Shown here piece by piece: positions 43,900 to 53,114 of a stretch of 64,000 bases of DNA. Within the stretch, counting starts at the first letter, position 1. Each line of letters starts with the position of its first letter. The position numbers were made by a program, and so were the translations under genes. The notes under the pieces are model-generated. The model ran no database searches. It saw only the letters and a program-made list of their open reading frames with translations, and had not been told where the DNA came from. Location of the stretch: contig CAKVFI010000001.1 of the NCBI GenBank assembly GCA_934746715.1, positions 62,001 through 126,000 on the forward strand. Direction: 5' to 3'. This DNA comes from an uncultured Clostridia bacterium. Lineage in GTDB: Bacteria > Bacillota > Clostridia > Christensenellales > UBA1242.

Positions 43900-44823
43900 G
43901 TGTTAGAAACCATAAAAACAACTTCAGTTTACAAAGCGCTTGATTTGCAAAAAAATTTAAATCATGCTTATCTTTTTTACTCTAACGATGCAAAATTAAA
44001 TAATGAAGTTGCTTTAACTTTTGCAAACTCAATTTTGTGTGAAAATCACACTGCTTGTGGTAAATGTAAATCATGCATTCAATTTAAAAACAAATCTCAC
44101 CCAGACTTTTTTTTGATTGACAACAAAAGCATAAAAGTGGAAGACATCAACAAGATGTTGGACAAAATGTCAACTCTCCCAGTGTTTGCAAATAACAAAG
44201 TTTTTGTTGTTTTAAATGCCGAAAACATCAATGAGCGCGCACAAAACAAAATGTTGAAATCTCTTGAAGAGCCAAATGAAAAAAACGTTTTTATTATGGC
44301 AACTTCAAAATTGGACAAAATTTTGCCAACGATTTTAAGCCGACTTAACAAAGTGCGTGTGCCTTATTTGAACCAAACAGACAAAATTGCAGTTGCGGAA
44401 GAATTGAAAAAGACTGGTGTTGACATTTCGCCCTACCTGAATTTTGAAACATTAACAGAGATGTTGAATTTTACATCTAAAAACATCACAGCAACTTTGC
44501 AATGCTTAACAAATATTTTTGACAATTTAAACACTTCTGCTGATATCCCAGTGCTGGCAAGTTCAATTGGCGCGGATATTGACAAAGACGCATTTTTTCC
44601 TATTATGCAAGAAATGTTTTTATGTGTTTTGAAAGGAACAAACCAATTTAGCAAAAAAGAAATTGGCTCAATTGCCCTTCGTTTTACGCCAAATGTTATT
44701 GCAAAATGCCTTCCATTGATTGATGAAGCTTTCAAAAAGTATAAAGCAAATGTCAATTTTGGATATGTGCTTGATAACTTATTGTTTAATATTTTAAAGG
44801 AGAAATTTTATGCAACTAAATAA
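43900..44823 (+). CDS. holB: DNA polymerase III delta-prime subunit
   Basis: Clamp-loader subunit (307 aa). The zinc module (CENHTACGKCKSC) is intact; the P-loop position is degenerate (FYSNDAKLNNEVA), as normal for delta-prime. LKSLEEPNEKNVFIMAT and LSRLNKVRVPY mark the AAA+ fold. The open frame begins at 43867, but that region contains the promoter. GTG 43900, in frame at codon 12, lies six bases after TATAAT. The end overlaps ricT by 14 bases. Confidence 0.9.
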   Translation: MLETIKTTSVYKALDLQKNLNHAYLFYSNDAKLNNEVALTFANSILCENHTACGKCKSCIQFKNKSHPDFFLIDNKSIKVEDINKMLDKMSTLPVFANNKVFVVLNAENINERAQNKMLKSLEEPNEKNVFIMATSKLDKILPTILSRLNKVRVPYLNQTDKIAVAEELKKTGVDISPYLNFETLTEMLNFTSKNITATLQCLTNIFDNLNTSADIPVLASSIGADIDKDAFFPIMQEMFLCVLKGTNQFSKKEIGSIALRFTPNVIAKCLPLIDEAFKKYKANVNFGYVLDNLLFNILKEKFYATK

Positions 44824-45622
44824 TGTGCAACTTTTAAACAATTCTGCAATTGTTCACACAAAAATTTTTGGTGAATGCAAACCAATGCAAAATGTTGTTG
44901 TGTCTGTTAATGGTGTGCTTGAATTGGGCGTTGTAAAAGGAACAATTGAAGCTGATGAAGAAACAGCAACCTTTGTTAGATTTGCAAATAAAGAAGATAT
45001 GCTTGCAAAATGTGACAACTGTAAATTGGCACGCAAAACATTAACTGAAGTTAAACAAATTGCAGAAAAATTGAACCTTGACATGAAAATCAGTTTTGTT
45101 TCTTATAGTTTGGACAAAAGCAAACTTACAATCAACTACACTGCTGATGAGCGCGTAGATTTTAGAGAAATGTTGAAGATTTTGACAAGCACTTTTAAAA
45201 CCAAAATTGAAATGAAGCAAATTGGCAACAGAGATGAAAGCAAAGCTGTTGGTGCGCTTGGTGTGTGTGGACGTGAAACTTGCTGCAAGGCTTATTTAAA
45301 AGATTTTGACAAAGTTTCAATCAAAATGGCAAAAAATCAAGGCATCGCGCTCAACCCAAACAGAATAAATGGTATGTGTGGCAGATTGCTTTGTTGCTTG
45401 AAATATGAAGATGAGTTCTACGAAAAAATGCAAAAACTAATGCCAAAAGTAGGATTTAAAGTTACAACACCAGATGGCGTTGGCACAGTTGCAAGCACTG
45501 ACATGCTTAAAGAAATTGTTACCGTAACATTTAAAAAAGATGAGGACACAAGCGAAAATAAAACTTATGCTTTGGCTGACATTAAGTTTAACTTGAAGGA
45601 CAAGGCATCAAAAGAAAACTAG
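44810..45622 (+). CDS. ricT: RicT (YaaT), PSP1-domain protein
   Basis: PSP1-domain protein (270 aa) homologous to B. subtilis YaaT, part of the RicAFT complex that carries iron-sulfur clusters and guides RNase Y. Cysteine pairs GVCGRETCC and GMCGRLLCCLKYE are the family signature. AAAGGAG precedes the ATG inside holB. The holB-yaaT-methyltransferase-rsmI order follows that of B. subtilis. Confidence 0.93.
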   Translation: MQLNNVQLLNNSAIVHTKIFGECKPMQNVVVSVNGVLELGVVKGTIEADEETATFVRFANKEDMLAKCDNCKLARKTLTEVKQIAEKLNLDMKISFVSYSLDKSKLTINYTADERVDFREMLKILTSTFKTKIEMKQIGNRDESKAVGALGVCGRETCCKAYLKDFDKVSIKMAKNQGIALNPNRINGMCGRLLCCLKYEDEFYEKMQKLMPKVGFKVTTPDGVGTVASTDMLKEIVTVTFKKDEDTSENKTYALADIKFNLKDKASKEN

Positions 45623-45623
45623 T

Positions 45624-46313
45624 ATGAAAATTGAAAATTTAAAACTGGAACACTTTGAAAACGGAATTTCCATCATTCAAAGCGACAATTATTATAAGTT
45701 TACTCAAGATGCCATTTTGTTGGCAAATTTTTGCAATATTAAACATAGTGATGATGTTTTGGAACTGTGTGCTGGCAGTGGCGTTATAAGTTTTTACGCT
45801 TACTCTCTCTGCCCTTATAATCGCTTATATTTTAACGAAATTCAGCCAGAAATGTGCGAAATAATAAAAGAAAATATAGCGTTTAACAATTTTAAAAGAA
45901 GAAGCAAAATTTTTAATTGTAATTTGAAAGATTTGAAATTGAGCGATTTTCCAAAAAATGTTGATGTTGTTATTTGTAATCCACCCTATCAAAAAGTTAA
46001 TGAAAAAAGCAAAATCAATGAACACCCAGAAATTGCACTTGCTCGCCACGAGATTGCTGCAACACTTGAAGACATCATTTGCAAATCAAGCGAATTGTTG
46101 AAAGACAAAGGAAGATTGTATATGGTTCACATTGCTTCACGTAGCGCAGAAATTGCATACTTGTGTGCAAAGTACAACATGCAAGTTAAGCAAATGAAGT
46201 TTGTTTTTACTAACGAAAGAGAGGCATATTTGGTGCTAATTGAAGCAGTTAAAGGTGCAAAACCAGGAGTCAAGATTGAATATTTGAAGCCAAATCAAAT
46301 GACAGAAAAATAA
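45624..46313 (+). CDS. trmN6: tRNA1(Val) (adenine-N6)-methyltransferase-like protein
   Basis: SAM-dependent methyltransferase (229 aa) of the TrmN6/YabB type. The SAM loop is LELCAGSGVISFYA (about residues 46-59) and the catalytic motif IV is CNPPY (residues 117-121), typical of N6-adenine methylation. One base separates it from ricT. Target tRNA position inferred from the family. Confidence 0.87.
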   Translation: MKIENLKLEHFENGISIIQSDNYYKFTQDAILLANFCNIKHSDDVLELCAGSGVISFYAYSLCPYNRLYFNEIQPEMCEIIKENIAFNNFKRRSKIFNCNLKDLKLSDFPKNVDVVICNPPYQKVNEKSKINEHPEIALARHEIAATLEDIICKSSELLKDKGRLYMVHIASRSAEIAYLCAKYNMQVKQMKFVFTNEREAYLVLIEAVKGAKPGVKIEYLKPNQMTEK

Positions 46314-46330
46314 TTTAAATTAGGAGTTTT

Positions 46331-47131
46331 ATGTTATATTTTGTTGCAACACCCATTGGAAACTTGGAAGATATAAGTTTGCGTGCAATAAATGTGTTGA
46401 AAAGTTGCGATGTTATTGCCTGTGAAGACACAAGACACTCAAAAATATTATTGGACAACTATCAAATTAAAGCAAAAACAATTGCTTACCACAAATTTAA
46501 CGAACAAAACAGCGCCGATGGCATAATTGCTTTGCTTAACGAAGGAAAAAATGTGGCTGTTATAAGTGATGCAGGCATGCCTGTTATAAGCGACCCAGGC
46601 AATGTGCTTGCCAAAAAGCTTGTTGAAAAAGGCATAAAATTCACTGTTATTCCTGGCGCAAACGCAGGTTTGTCCGCTTTGATTTTGTCTGGATTTGATG
46701 CCACACAATTTGCATTTTTTGGATTTTTAAGTGAAAAAAATAAAGAACTAAAACAACAACTTGATTCAATAAAAAAATTTAATGGAAGTGTTATAGTATA
46801 TTCATCTAAATACAACTTAAACAAAGATTTAAAAAGTTTGCACTCTGCCCTTGGAAATGTGAGAGTTGCAATTGTTAGTGAAATTACAAAAATGCATGAA
46901 AACTGTGAAATTGTTGAGTTGCCTTTTGAAATCAATGAGCCAAAAGGTGAGTTTGTGCTTGTGATTGAACATAAACAAGAAGAAGTTGAAAAACCAACCG
47001 CCAAACAGTTGCTTGATGAACTTAATGATTTGTTAAAGACAAATAGTAAACAAGATGCATTTAAAATGCTAAAAGACAAATACAATTTAACAAAATCATA
47101 CATCTACAATCTCTACGAAAAGAATAAATAA
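46331..47131 (+). CDS. rsmI: 16S rRNA (cytidine-1402-2'-O)-methyltransferase
   Basis: RsmI (266 aa). LYFVATPIGNLEDISLRA at the N-terminus, CEDTRHS, ISDAGMPVISDPG and IPGANAGLSAL are the tetrapyrrole-methylase-fold signatures; a C-terminal helical extension ends the protein. TTAGGAG precedes the ATG. Last gene of the holB operon. Confidence 0.95.
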   Translation: MLYFVATPIGNLEDISLRAINVLKSCDVIACEDTRHSKILLDNYQIKAKTIAYHKFNEQNSADGIIALLNEGKNVAVISDAGMPVISDPGNVLAKKLVEKGIKFTVIPGANAGLSALILSGFDATQFAFFGFLSEKNKELKQQLDSIKKFNGSVIVYSSKYNLNKDLKSLHSALGNVRVAIVSEITKMHENCEIVELPFEINEPKGEFVLVIEHKQEEVEKPTAKQLLDELNDLLKTNSKQDAFKMLKDKYNLTKSYIYNLYEKNK

Positions 47132-47226
47132 GATAATAAAATATATTTTTATAAAAAATATTCATAAGAAATAACAACAAAACATCTTAAAAAGATAATC
47201 TAATAGTTAAATAACATTTTGTTGTT

Positions 47227-47257
47227 AAAAAAATGGCATATATCTGTGCCATTTTTT
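47227..47257 (+). terminator. Terminator of the holB-rsmI operon
   Basis: A-run plus TGGCA (47234-47238), TGCCA (47247-47251) plus T-run. Confidence 0.85.
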
Positions 47258-47281
47258 ATTATAATATTAACAATATAAAGC

Positions 47282-47310
47282 AAAAAAACGGATATAAAAT
47301 CCGTTTTTTT
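47282..47310 (-). terminator. Terminator of the surface-protein gene
   Basis: AACGGAT / ATCCGTT flanked by A- and T-runs; it abuts the stop codon of the minus-strand gene. Confidence 0.85.
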
Positions 47311-47312
47311 TG

Positions 47313-50300
47313 TTATTCAACATCACCTGTTTTAGCTTCGTCATTTGCTGCTTGAGCTTGATCAGCGCTTTCAGCAACTTCTTCTTTAACTTCTAATGTT
47401 GCGGTTTCTTTTGAATTGTCTTGTTTAGCTTTTGGTTGTTTAACAGCTTTTGATTTGTTTGAACCACCTTTGCCCTTGCCTGTGAATGTGAAGAACAAAA
47501 TCACGCCAGCAAGAATAACCAATGACAATACGATAAGAACTACACCAACAACAGTGTCTTTTTGTTTTTCAACTTTTGTTTCACTCTTAACATTAAATTC
47601 TATTTCTTTTGTTTGAGTGTTGCCATTGTCGTCTTTTGCAGTGATAACCAATTTGTAAGAACCAGTTGCACTGATTGTGTAAGTTTTTGAATAAGTGTCT
47701 GTTGAACTTGCAGACATTGTTGAATTGCCGTTTTTCAAAACAACTTCAAGGTTGTCCCAACTGATTTCTTTAATAGTACCAGTTTCATCGCGGTCTTTAA
47801 GCACCAAGTTTGTGTTGTAAGTTTGTTTGTTGTCACCATTAGAGATAACGATTTCAAGTTTGCGTTCACGTGAAGATGTCTTTCTTGGAACTAAATTGAT
47901 TGTATATTCGATGTTTGTGCTGCCATCGTAAGTAATGTCTTGTGCCAATTCATCTTCGTGGTCGATGTTGATTGTAGGAGCAACATTGTCGCCAACTTTA
48001 ATTTTGAATGTTTTTGTAAGTTTTGTGCTGCTGCCAATTGAAGCTGTATATTCAACTTCATAATCGCCAGTTACATTGCCTGTTTCAAATTGCCAAGCAG
48101 AGAAATCACTGTTTTGAGAAACTGCAATTTTGTCACCTTTAAATTTAACACTAACTTCAACTGTTGCTTGTTCTGTGCCACGTGAAGCTGTTAATTTAGG
48201 AAGTGTTACAACACTATTTTTTGGTTTATAAGCAAAGCTTGAAGCGTCAAAATCTTCATCGTCCCATTTAAGTTCTGGAGCGGTTACATTAACTGTATAT
48301 GCAAAACCGTCTGTTTCAACTGTTTGAGCAACGCCACCTTCTGTGTATGTTGCAACAAATTTAACAACGAAAGTGCCTTGTGAATTGAATACAAAGCTAT
48401 TTTCGTCCGCACCTGTTGAGTAACCTTTACCTTCAACATATGCATAAGCATAGCCTGTTGATAAAACGTTGCCATCATTATCTTTAACCACTGGATTAAA
48501 TTTAATTTGAGTGCCAGATTCACAATTAATAATTGAACCTTCTGGTTTTGCTCCAGTCATTGTAACATCAAATGTTGGTTTTGTTTCCAAAACAACTGTA
48601 AATGTGAAGTAAACAAATGTTGTGTTGCCAGCATCGTCTGTTGCTGAATAAACAACATGATATGTTCCAACAGTGTCAGCCAAAATTGTGCCACCTTCGA
48701 TCCTTGATTTGCCAAGACCGAGATAGTTGTTGTACAATCTCATATTATTTGTTGACAAATATTCTGTAGGCATTTTGTTGTCGTCTGTTGCACGATAGTA
48801 GTAAACATTCATTGCCAAAGTTTTGTCATCATCAACAAATGAAACATCTGGCAAAGTAACTGTTGTGCCACGTTTTACAAAAACGTCTGTTGTTAAGTTT
48901 GCAACTTCAAATGAATGAGCGTTTTCAATTTTTTCAAATTCTGGAGCTGTTGTGTTATTGATATCTTTGATTGCCAAAGTCTTTTTAGCGTAAGCGATGT
49001 GAGCATCGTCATCAACAGAGATTGCAACGATATTAACATAACCACCGCCAAAATTGTCATAGTTTTTGAGAGTTAACTCATAGTTTTTGCTATCGTTAAG
49101 AGTTGCGTAAGCAAAACCATTGTATTTATCTTTCATGATTTCGATAAATTTAGCACTATCGAAAATATGTTCTGTGCCATAGTGAGTTGTTCTTGCTTGA
49201 GCAGCCAATTCAAACGCATTGTCCAAATCTGTTTGAAGGTCTGTTGAAGAAGTTGTGTAGTAATAGAAAACTGCATTTTTAAGGCGTTTGTCAACTTTTT
49301 CTGTTGATTCTCCAGCTGAAGTTGTGCGTTTTGTTTCGCTTGCGCTAACTTTAACTTCAAGTTTGCCATTGCTTTCTATTGTTTCGCCATCAGAAATATT
49401 GCTGATTTCAACTTTGTGGTCAACGTTAGAAGCTTCTTCTCTAAGAGCTGTAGACAAGATTGTGAATTTTAACAATGAATTGTCAATTTTGTAAACACCA
49501 GTTTGTTTTGTGATATCTTTTGCGTAAACTTCGTAACCCAAAACATATTCACCAGCCATTGAACTTGCATCTTCAACATTAAATTCAAATTTAACAGCTT
49601 TGTTGTTTGCACCAGCATTAACTGTGCTGCCTTCGATTAATGTTTTGTTAAGATTTTTTCTGTAAGTTGTTTCATCATAAGAGATTACATGACGTTCGCC
49701 ATCTTTAATCATAACGTTGTCGATATAATATCTGTTTTCTGGCAATGATGTGTTTGTGTTTGTTTTTGCGATATAACGAACAAATACAAAATCTTCATAA
49801 GATGTAACATCGTCTGTTGCGTAGATTGCTGGGAAATAGAGTTCGTTGTAGCCAAGTTCTGATTTAAATTCGGATGCAATTGTTGCATTGATTGCGCTTG
49901 CATTCTTCTCCAAATTTTTCATTGTTTCTGCATTTGTTGTGTCATAATCATAAGCCATGTAAACTGTTGGAAGTTTTGTGTTTTTAACGTTGCCAAGGCT
50001 AACTGTTTTTGACTTTTTGTTGCCATAAGCGTCAACAATATTGTAAGTTACATCCCATGAACCCAACATGTCTTCTGTGTATTTTTCACGGCCGAATGTT
50101 GATGGAACCATGCTGAATTTGCGATTGTTGTTTTTAAGTGTTGCTGTAAGAGTGCCGTTTGTGATAACAATAGATTCAATATTTTTTGAAATGTTGTCTT
50201 TTGATTTTGAGTTAACAACAACATCTTTCAAAACAACGTCTTTTTGACCCAATTCAACAGAATCAAGGCTTGGTGCTTTGATTGTTAAATCTTCGCTTGT

Positions 50301-51182
50301 TGGAGCTGTGAAATCGTCCTTAACTTCGATTGTGATTTGTTCTGGCAATTTTTTGCCATAGTTGTATGAATATTCAATGGTGTATTTACCTGCTGTAGTA
50401 GGTTTAAAATATGTTACGCCATTTTCAACTTGAATTATACCGCTTGAAGCGTCCAAAACAGTGCCTAAATCATTAAACACTTTAATGTTTGCAGTTACTC
50501 CATCCAAAACTGTTTTTGTTTTTGTGTTTTTGATGTAAGCAACAGGCAATTCAATTTTGGCATCTTCACTATCTGATTTTTTAACAGTTTCAGGCACCAA
50601 AACTTTTAAGCCCTTTTTGTCGCCAGATTGAATTGTGTAGTCAAATTCATATTTAGCATTTTCAACTTTGATTGTTGTTGGAGCTGAATAGTAAAGTTTT
50701 GAATTTTCTTCAACAATGTACATGATTTTGTAATAGCCATTGTTTAAAGAACTGATTGAAAGATACTCGTCACCAGTAGCAGCAGAATAGCCTGCGTCTG
50801 TTGACTTAACAATTGTATCTCCATTAATTTTGATTTTTGTAAAATAATTTGCGTCTGCTTCACTGGTTTCTTCCCCAGATGCTGCGCCAACCTTGTAGTC
50901 ATGTGTTGTTACACCGTCAACATCAACCACACGGATTGTGTATTTTGCAGTGTCTTGCCAATTTCCTTTAAGGAAAGGTACATGCAAAAATTGTTTGCCT
51001 TCGCTATCAACATAAGTTGAACGAGGCATTTTAACTGCTTTAATGGCCATGTTATAGCTATCTTTTGTTGTGTTAAGCGCTGCATAACTGCCAACTGATG
51101 GGGCAAATGCAAATAAGAAGCTTGCAACAGCAAAAGCCATAAAGCATAAGATTACTTGAAAATACTTCTTTAATGATTTCAT
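47313..51182 (-). CDS. Large membrane-anchored surface protein with Ig-like domains
   Basis: 1289 aa. A signal peptide (residues 1-34, ending near SYA) is followed by about 1180 residues of beta-rich extracellular modules. These include repeated Ig/PKD-like endings such as GTYHVVYSATDDAGNTTF, GKYTIEYSYNYG and GSYKLVITAKDDNGNTQT. A membrane helix lies at about 1222-1243 (VVGVVLIVLSLVILAGVILFF), with a basic then acidic cytoplasmic tail of about 45 residues. There is no LPXTG. The protein has almost no cysteine. Probably an adhesin or S-layer-like component; no catalytic motif seen. AATAGGAG precedes the ATG. Confidence 0.8.
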   Translation of the reverse strand: MKSLKKYFQVILCFMAFAVASFLFAFAPSVGSYAALNTTKDSYNMAIKAVKMPRSTYVDSEGKQFLHVPFLKGNWQDTAKYTIRVVDVDGVTTHDYKVGAASGEETSEADANYFTKIKINGDTIVKSTDAGYSAATGDEYLSISSLNNGYYKIMYIVEENSKLYYSAPTTIKVENAKYEFDYTIQSGDKKGLKVLVPETVKKSDSEDAKIELPVAYIKNTKTKTVLDGVTANIKVFNDLGTVLDASSGIIQVENGVTYFKPTTAGKYTIEYSYNYGKKLPEQITIEVKDDFTAPTSEDLTIKAPSLDSVELGQKDVVLKDVVVNSKSKDNISKNIESIVITNGTLTATLKNNNRKFSMVPSTFGREKYTEDMLGSWDVTYNIVDAYGNKKSKTVSLGNVKNTKLPTVYMAYDYDTTNAETMKNLEKNASAINATIASEFKSELGYNELYFPAIYATDDVTSYEDFVFVRYIAKTNTNTSLPENRYYIDNVMIKDGERHVISYDETTYRKNLNKTLIEGSTVNAGANNKAVKFEFNVEDASSMAGEYVLGYEVYAKDITKQTGVYKIDNSLLKFTILSTALREEASNVDHKVEISNISDGETIESNGKLEVKVSASETKRTTSAGESTEKVDKRLKNAVFYYYTTSSTDLQTDLDNAFELAAQARTTHYGTEHIFDSAKFIEIMKDKYNGFAYATLNDSKNYELTLKNYDNFGGGYVNIVAISVDDDAHIAYAKKTLAIKDINNTTAPEFEKIENAHSFEVANLTTDVFVKRGTTVTLPDVSFVDDDKTLAMNVYYYRATDDNKMPTEYLSTNNMRLYNNYLGLGKSRIEGGTILADTVGTYHVVYSATDDAGNTTFVYFTFTVVLETKPTFDVTMTGAKPEGSIINCESGTQIKFNPVVKDNDGNVLSTGYAYAYVEGKGYSTGADENSFVFNSQGTFVVKFVATYTEGGVAQTVETDGFAYTVNVTAPELKWDDEDFDASSFAYKPKNSVVTLPKLTASRGTEQATVEVSVKFKGDKIAVSQNSDFSAWQFETGNVTGDYEVEYTASIGSSTKLTKTFKIKVGDNVAPTINIDHEDELAQDITYDGSTNIEYTINLVPRKTSSRERKLEIVISNGDNKQTYNTNLVLKDRDETGTIKEISWDNLEVVLKNGNSTMSASSTDTYSKTYTISATGSYKLVITAKDDNGNTQTKEIEFNVKSETKVEKQKDTVVGVVLIVLSLVILAGVILFFTFTGKGKGGSNKSKAVKQPKAKQDNSKETATLEVKEEVAESADQAQAANDEAKTGDVE

Positions 51183-51211
51183 TGTGTTCTCCTATTTAAT
51201 AAGTCTAGAAA

Positions 51212-51240
51212 ATTATATAAAATATATACAATTTTGTCAA
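51212..51240 (-). promoter_or_regulatory. Promoter of the surface-protein gene
   Basis: TTGACA (51235-51240), 17-base spacer, TATAAT (51212-51217): perfect consensus, fitting an abundant protein. Confidence 0.88.
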
Positions 51241-51307
51241 ACGAAAATACACTTGTTTTTCAAAGTTTACTGCAAATAGTTTAAGAGATAAATTAAAAAT
51301 TAAACCA

Positions 51308-51350
51308 AGAAAAAAAACTAGTTATGTCGAATAAACAAACTAACCAGTTT
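51308..51350 (-). terminator. Second terminator-like hairpin
   Basis: On the minus strand ACTGGTT pairs with AACTAGT (one G-U pair that is A-C on the other strand), followed by seven T's. The loop is long (about 18 bases). Confidence 0.5.
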
Positions 51351-51469
51351 TTTGTGTGAGTTATCTTGTCGAAATGCGTAATCATCACATAAATTTTACC
51401 CTAATTTTAAATGAAAAAAGTTAATTTGATGATGATTAAAATTGAACAACACAACCTAAATTTGCACAT

Positions 51470-51495
51470 AAAAAACTGACTTAAAAAGTCAGTTA
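51470..51495 (-). terminator. Terminator of the HicB-like operon
   Basis: AACTGACT / AGTCAGTT with a five-base loop, then TTTTTTAT on the minus strand. Confidence 0.82.
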
Positions 51496-51543
51496 ATATA
51501 TGCTTGTTTTTTGCAAAATTTGTTTTAATAAAACTTATTTTAA

Positions 51544-52071
51544 TCACAATCTTGCAAGTTGCTCGGTTGCATATTCTTTGGTGATGAAATTGAATTCATC
51601 GCTGCTTGCCAAAAAGTATTGTTTTTCACGATGCTTGTTGAGCATAGACAAAAATTCGCTATCCAACTTTTTGTATTGCTCAATAAGCAAGGCATTCAAT
51701 TTTTCAAAGTCCAAAGTTTTTGCGTCTGCAAGTGTTTTGGCAGTGGTTAATGCCCATTCGTTTGGTTCTTCCCCATTTGGATTGTCAAAACCACAAAGGA
51801 TGTTCATATTTTCTGGTGAAGTAACCAATTTGCAGATTACTTTAATTTTTTCCATAACTGTGCGAGGCAATTCTTTAACTGCATTTGCGTCCATATAATA
51901 GAATTCGTAAAGCCTGTCAGTTTCCCCCATAATTGCTTTGGCGTGCAACGGACGTTTTAAAATAACTCTGTCGCCATAAACTCCACGACCACGTTTATAT
52001 TCAACGATTTCGTAAAAATTGTTAATTAAAAAGTCAAGTTGCGCCCAATTTTGAACGTTAACTTTTGTCAT
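51544..52071 (-). CDS. Unknown protein paired with a HicB-like gene
   Basis: Not recognised (175 aa). Soluble, mixed charge. The start ATG 52071 follows AGGAAG; the open frame begins with a TTG six bases earlier. It lies 11 bases after the HicB-like gene and before a terminator, so the two form a two-gene unit. No HicA-type RNA-binding sequence is visible, so it is not an obvious toxin. Confidence 0.6.
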   Translation of the reverse strand: MTKVNVQNWAQLDFLINNFYEIVEYKRGRGVYGDRVILKRPLHAKAIMGETDRLYEFYYMDANAVKELPRTVMEKIKVICKLVTSPENMNILCGFDNPNGEEPNEWALTTAKTLADAKTLDFEKLNALLIEQYKKLDSEFLSMLNKHREKQYFLASSDEFNFITKEYATEQLARL

Positions 52072-52082
52072 AGGCAAACTTC

Positions 52083-52352
52083 CTAATTTAATGCATCAAT
52101 AAGCAAAACAATGTGTTTTTTGTTTGCATTGTAGATTGTTTCAAAATCGCTTGGTGCCTCTAATTCGCAATCGAATTTAACAGCGCATTCAATAGTTGCA
52201 CAAAGATATTCTTTTGCTTTGATGAAAGCATCAACCACTGTTGCGCCCTCTGTTACAATGCCCAAATCTTGAATTGAAATTGTATACCAACCGGTGTTTG
52301 ATCCTTTTTCGTCATCTTTGTACAAAACTGCTGGATAAACTAAATCTTTCAT
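52083..52352 (-). CDS. HicB-like protein
   Basis: 89 aa. The partial RNase-H-like fold of HicB antitoxins is suggested by YPAVLYKDDEKGSNTGWYTISIQDLGIVTEGATVVDAFIKAKEYL, with the expected aromatic/acidic strand and the long helix. No C-terminal DNA-binding domain. AAGGGGAAGAT precedes the ATG. No HicA gene adjoins it. It may have a role outside toxin-antitoxin systems. Confidence 0.7.
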   Translation of the reverse strand: MKDLVYPAVLYKDDEKGSNTGWYTISIQDLGIVTEGATVVDAFIKAKEYLCATIECAVKFDCELEAPSDFETIYNANKKHIVLLIDALN

Positions 52353-52491
52353 ATCTTCCCCTTTGTTAAATAAGTCATGGCATATTTGACATCAAATTTT
52401 GCGCGCAAAAATGCCCATATTAAAATGATTATAATTTATAATAGCATAAAAAATTTTTTAAGTAAAACAAATTTGAGAACTTTTTAAAAAG

Positions 52492-52517
52492 AAAAAACCG
52501 CTGTGGTTAAGCGGTTA
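52492..52517 (-). terminator. Terminator of the gene at 52507
   Basis: Minus strand AACCGCT / AGCGGTT with a T-run. It overlaps the last codons of the gene. Confidence 0.82.
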
Positions 52518-52755
52518 TTGTATCTTCTTGATTAGAGCCAAGATAATTTAAATATTCATTGTCTTTTGAAAGTTGCTCAACACGTTTGGCAACCAAGTCA
52601 CGAAATTGTTTTTGTTTTGAGATTATCTCTTTTGGATTTATTGGAGAACTGGGAGTTGCAGTTTTCTCACGTTTTTTTGCAAGCTCGTTAACAAGCTTTG
52701 TTGTTTCTGTTTTAAATTGTTGCCTAGCGTTTTCGATGATTTTTTTGTTGATCAT
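52507..52755 (-). CDS. Unknown small protein
   Basis: Not recognised (82 aa). Very basic and helical, probably a coiled coil, with a SSPINP break in the middle. A strong site (AAGGAGG) precedes the ATG. It has its own promoter and terminator. Confidence 0.65.
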   Translation of the reverse strand: MINKKIIENARQQFKTETTKLVNELAKKREKTATPSSPINPKEIISKQKQFRDLVAKRVEQLSKDNEYLNYLGSNQEDTITA

Positions 52756-52783
52756 AGCAACACCTCCTTTAATTTATGACCAT

Positions 52784-52812
52784 ATAATATCACAAAATAT
52801 TTAATTTGTAAA
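52784..52812 (-). promoter_or_regulatory. Promoter of the gene at 52507-52755
   Basis: TTTACA (52807-52812), 17-base spacer, TATTAT (52784-52789). Confidence 0.7.
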
Positions 52813-53114
52813 TAGTTTTTTGCAAAATTTTTTAATATTTTTAAAAAGCCTTTAATAGCCTATATTATAGTATTTTATCGGGGTTTTTGAATTAATTTAA
52901 TTTTTATTTTTTTAATTTTTTATTAATTTAAAATTTAACAATTTATTGGTTTTAGTTTTTTTCATTAATCTAGTTAAAATTTTAAAATATACTTTTATGT
53001 TTATTTAGAAATTCTTCGACCACGTTCATAATGACAGTTAAAGTATATTGAAAAAGATACACTCGAAAAACAAGTTTTTCTCGGTATGACCACAATAGTA
53101 ACTAATTTAATAAT

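Larger units (their letters stand above)
51183..51543. other. Intergenic region of 361 bases
   Basis: Holds the surface-protein promoter (51212-51240) and two minus-strand terminator-like hairpins (51308-51350, 51470-51495). Between them lie about 120 bases without an open frame. A short direct repeat on the minus strand (TCGACA followed by ATAACT/TAACT) occurs near 51330 and 51370. Confidence 0.6.

Noticed and set aside
53000..53110. Hairpin and repeated GACCAC words before the rpoC terminator
   Set aside because: The stem needs a two-base loop, and the repeat is only six bases; probably chance.
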